From: Cruorifilaria tuberocauda
Taxonomy: Eukaryota; Nematoda; Chromadorea; Rhabditida; Onchocercidae
Length of the DNA: 21,626 nt
Assembly: GCA_013365365.1 (NCBI GenBank)
Contig: JABVXU010000769.1
Location: forward strand, 1 to 21,626
Reading direction: 5' to 3'
The notes under the pieces were generated by a model, which was not told the DNA's origin, did no database searches, and worked only from the letters and a program-made list of their open reading frames with translations. Below, piece by piece: positions 20,849-21,626 of the stretch. Each line of letters opens with the position of its first letter. The first letter of the stretch is position 1. The position numbers were made by a program, and so were the translations under genes.

Positions 20849-21368
20849 ACTGATTGAGAGAGGTCAACTCACGAGTGAGGATTTAAAATTAGTGGAATGT
20901 ATGCTACTAAAACAAGCGCGAGCAGAAGGATCCTTCGAAGGTGATATAGAAAAATGGCATCCCTATCGAAATCAACAAACTTTATGGAGATCAAGGAGTC
21001 GATTGAGAAATTCAGAATTAAGTGATCATAGCAAATATCCGATCTATCTCCTAAAGCATAACCCAATAATTGAACTCCTCATAAGGCAACATCACGAAGA
21101 GTTGCTTTATGCTGGCATCGCTCATACGCTCGCCGAAATGCGACGTAAATTTTGGCCCAAATGCGGAACCGAAGCTAAGCGAGTCCTAAATAGATGCATG
21201 GTCTATAAATTCAGCAAACCATTCAAATTACCAGTTATGCTCAATCTCCCAGAGAATCGAGTGCAACGATCCAGAACATTTGCTCACGTAGGATTGTGCT
21301 GCCTGGGTCTTCTATCTGTAAAAAACGATCGTGGAGTAAACAAAAGATGTGGAAAAGCGAGGAAATGA
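20820..21368 (+). pseudogene. BEL/Pao Pol remnant: integrase N-terminal (H2C2) part
   Basis: This frame differs from that of the RNase H fragment and overlaps its end. It reads through [17 protein letters not shown], then [20 protein letters not shown] and [19 protein letters not shown], ending with RTFAHVGL and a short stretch before frame loss. The His pair of the H2C2 zinc finger is present. The second Cys of the expected CxxC pair is replaced (RCMVYK). The catalytic DDE core that should follow is absent: the frame ends at a TGA about 30 codons later in unrelated residues. The region between RNase H and integrase is also shorter than a full element would have. Together these show a deleted, mutated copy. 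Confidence 0.85.
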
Positions 21369-21626
21369 AGGGTAACGAAATCGTTTGTTCTTCAAATTAG
21401 CCTTGTTAGCTCTCCTGTTTATAAACTGTGTCGATGAAATCCCTTGTTCGGGATTTGTTATTGTATGCTAAATGTATGTTTGAGGTTTTACAAGCTTTGT
21501 TAACGCCATCATTTGTTTTTAATTAATGTTATAAGGTCAAATTATACGACTTTAACGGTCATCTTCAAACTTCAAGGATCCTCCCTCCTCCAGGATAAAA
21601 AAGGTCACAACCTCCTACCACTGCTA
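21369..21626 (+). other. 3' part of the decayed retroelement or its flank
   Basis: No coding domain is visible. A perfect 7-bp hairpin, AAATCCC (21437-21443) and GGGATTT (21450-21456), has a six-base loop. Near the end AGGATAAAAAAGG (21592-21604) is purine-rich and could be a polypurine tract. No copy of the 5' LTR start occurs before the window ends, so the element's 3' boundary is not seen. Confidence 0.4.

Noticed and set aside
21437..21456. Hairpin AAATCCC-TTGTTC-GGGATTT as a terminator
   Set aside because: Intrinsic hairpin terminators are not expected in a nuclear eukaryotic gene; it is recorded only as a structure.

Overview
The window is eukaryotic nuclear DNA. It is about 70% A+T by eye, its genes are cut by many short introns with GT..AG ends, and strong TTTTCAG-type acceptors lie a few bases upstream of several start codons, as expected for spliced-leader trans-splicing. 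The protein affinities and the BEL/Pao retroelement fit a nematode. A spirurid or filarial worm is my guess from overall composition, not something I can prove. Most open frames longer than 60 codons are intron read-through or shadows. The real genes had to be assembled from exons by matching splice sites and phase.

Layout. 1-1103 is non-coding upstream sequence with a (TC)13 tract. 1104-3975 (+) is a seven-exon gene for a globin with N- and C-terminal extensions. From 4295 to 16107 five genes lie head to tail on the minus strand. In transcription order they are PUS3 (tRNA pseudouridine 38/39 synthase), FNTA (farnesyl/geranylgeranyl transferase alpha), RTRAF (tRNA-ligase complex subunit, also called C14orf166/hCLE), AK6 (nuclear adenylate kinase, ribosome maturation) and MRPL53 (mitoribosomal mL53). 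Every exon junction keeps frame. One FNTA junction needs a weak donor. The globin gene and MRPL53 converge at about 3976-4294.

16125-18224 has no gene I can defend, only exon-like scraps. 18225-18815 looks like a solo LTR on the minus strand. 19316 to the end of the window is a decayed BEL/Pao LTR retrotransposon on the plus strand. It has a 5' LTR with a TATA box, a 32-bp tandem repeat and AATAAA, then a tRNA-complementary primer-binding site. The internal region is heavily deleted, leaving RNase H and integrase N-terminal remnants.

How the genes relate. The minus-strand cluster is housekeeping and rich in RNA processing and translation: PUS3 and RTRAF act on tRNA, AK6 on the small ribosomal subunit, mL53 in the mitochondrial large subunit. 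AK6 and MRPL53 are only 280 bp apart, with AATAAA after AK6 and a strong acceptor 8 bp before the MRPL53 start, so they are the best candidate for a trans-spliced operon. The other gaps of about 550-850 bp are less conclusive. I see no defence system, CRISPR array, rRNA gene or complete tRNA gene.
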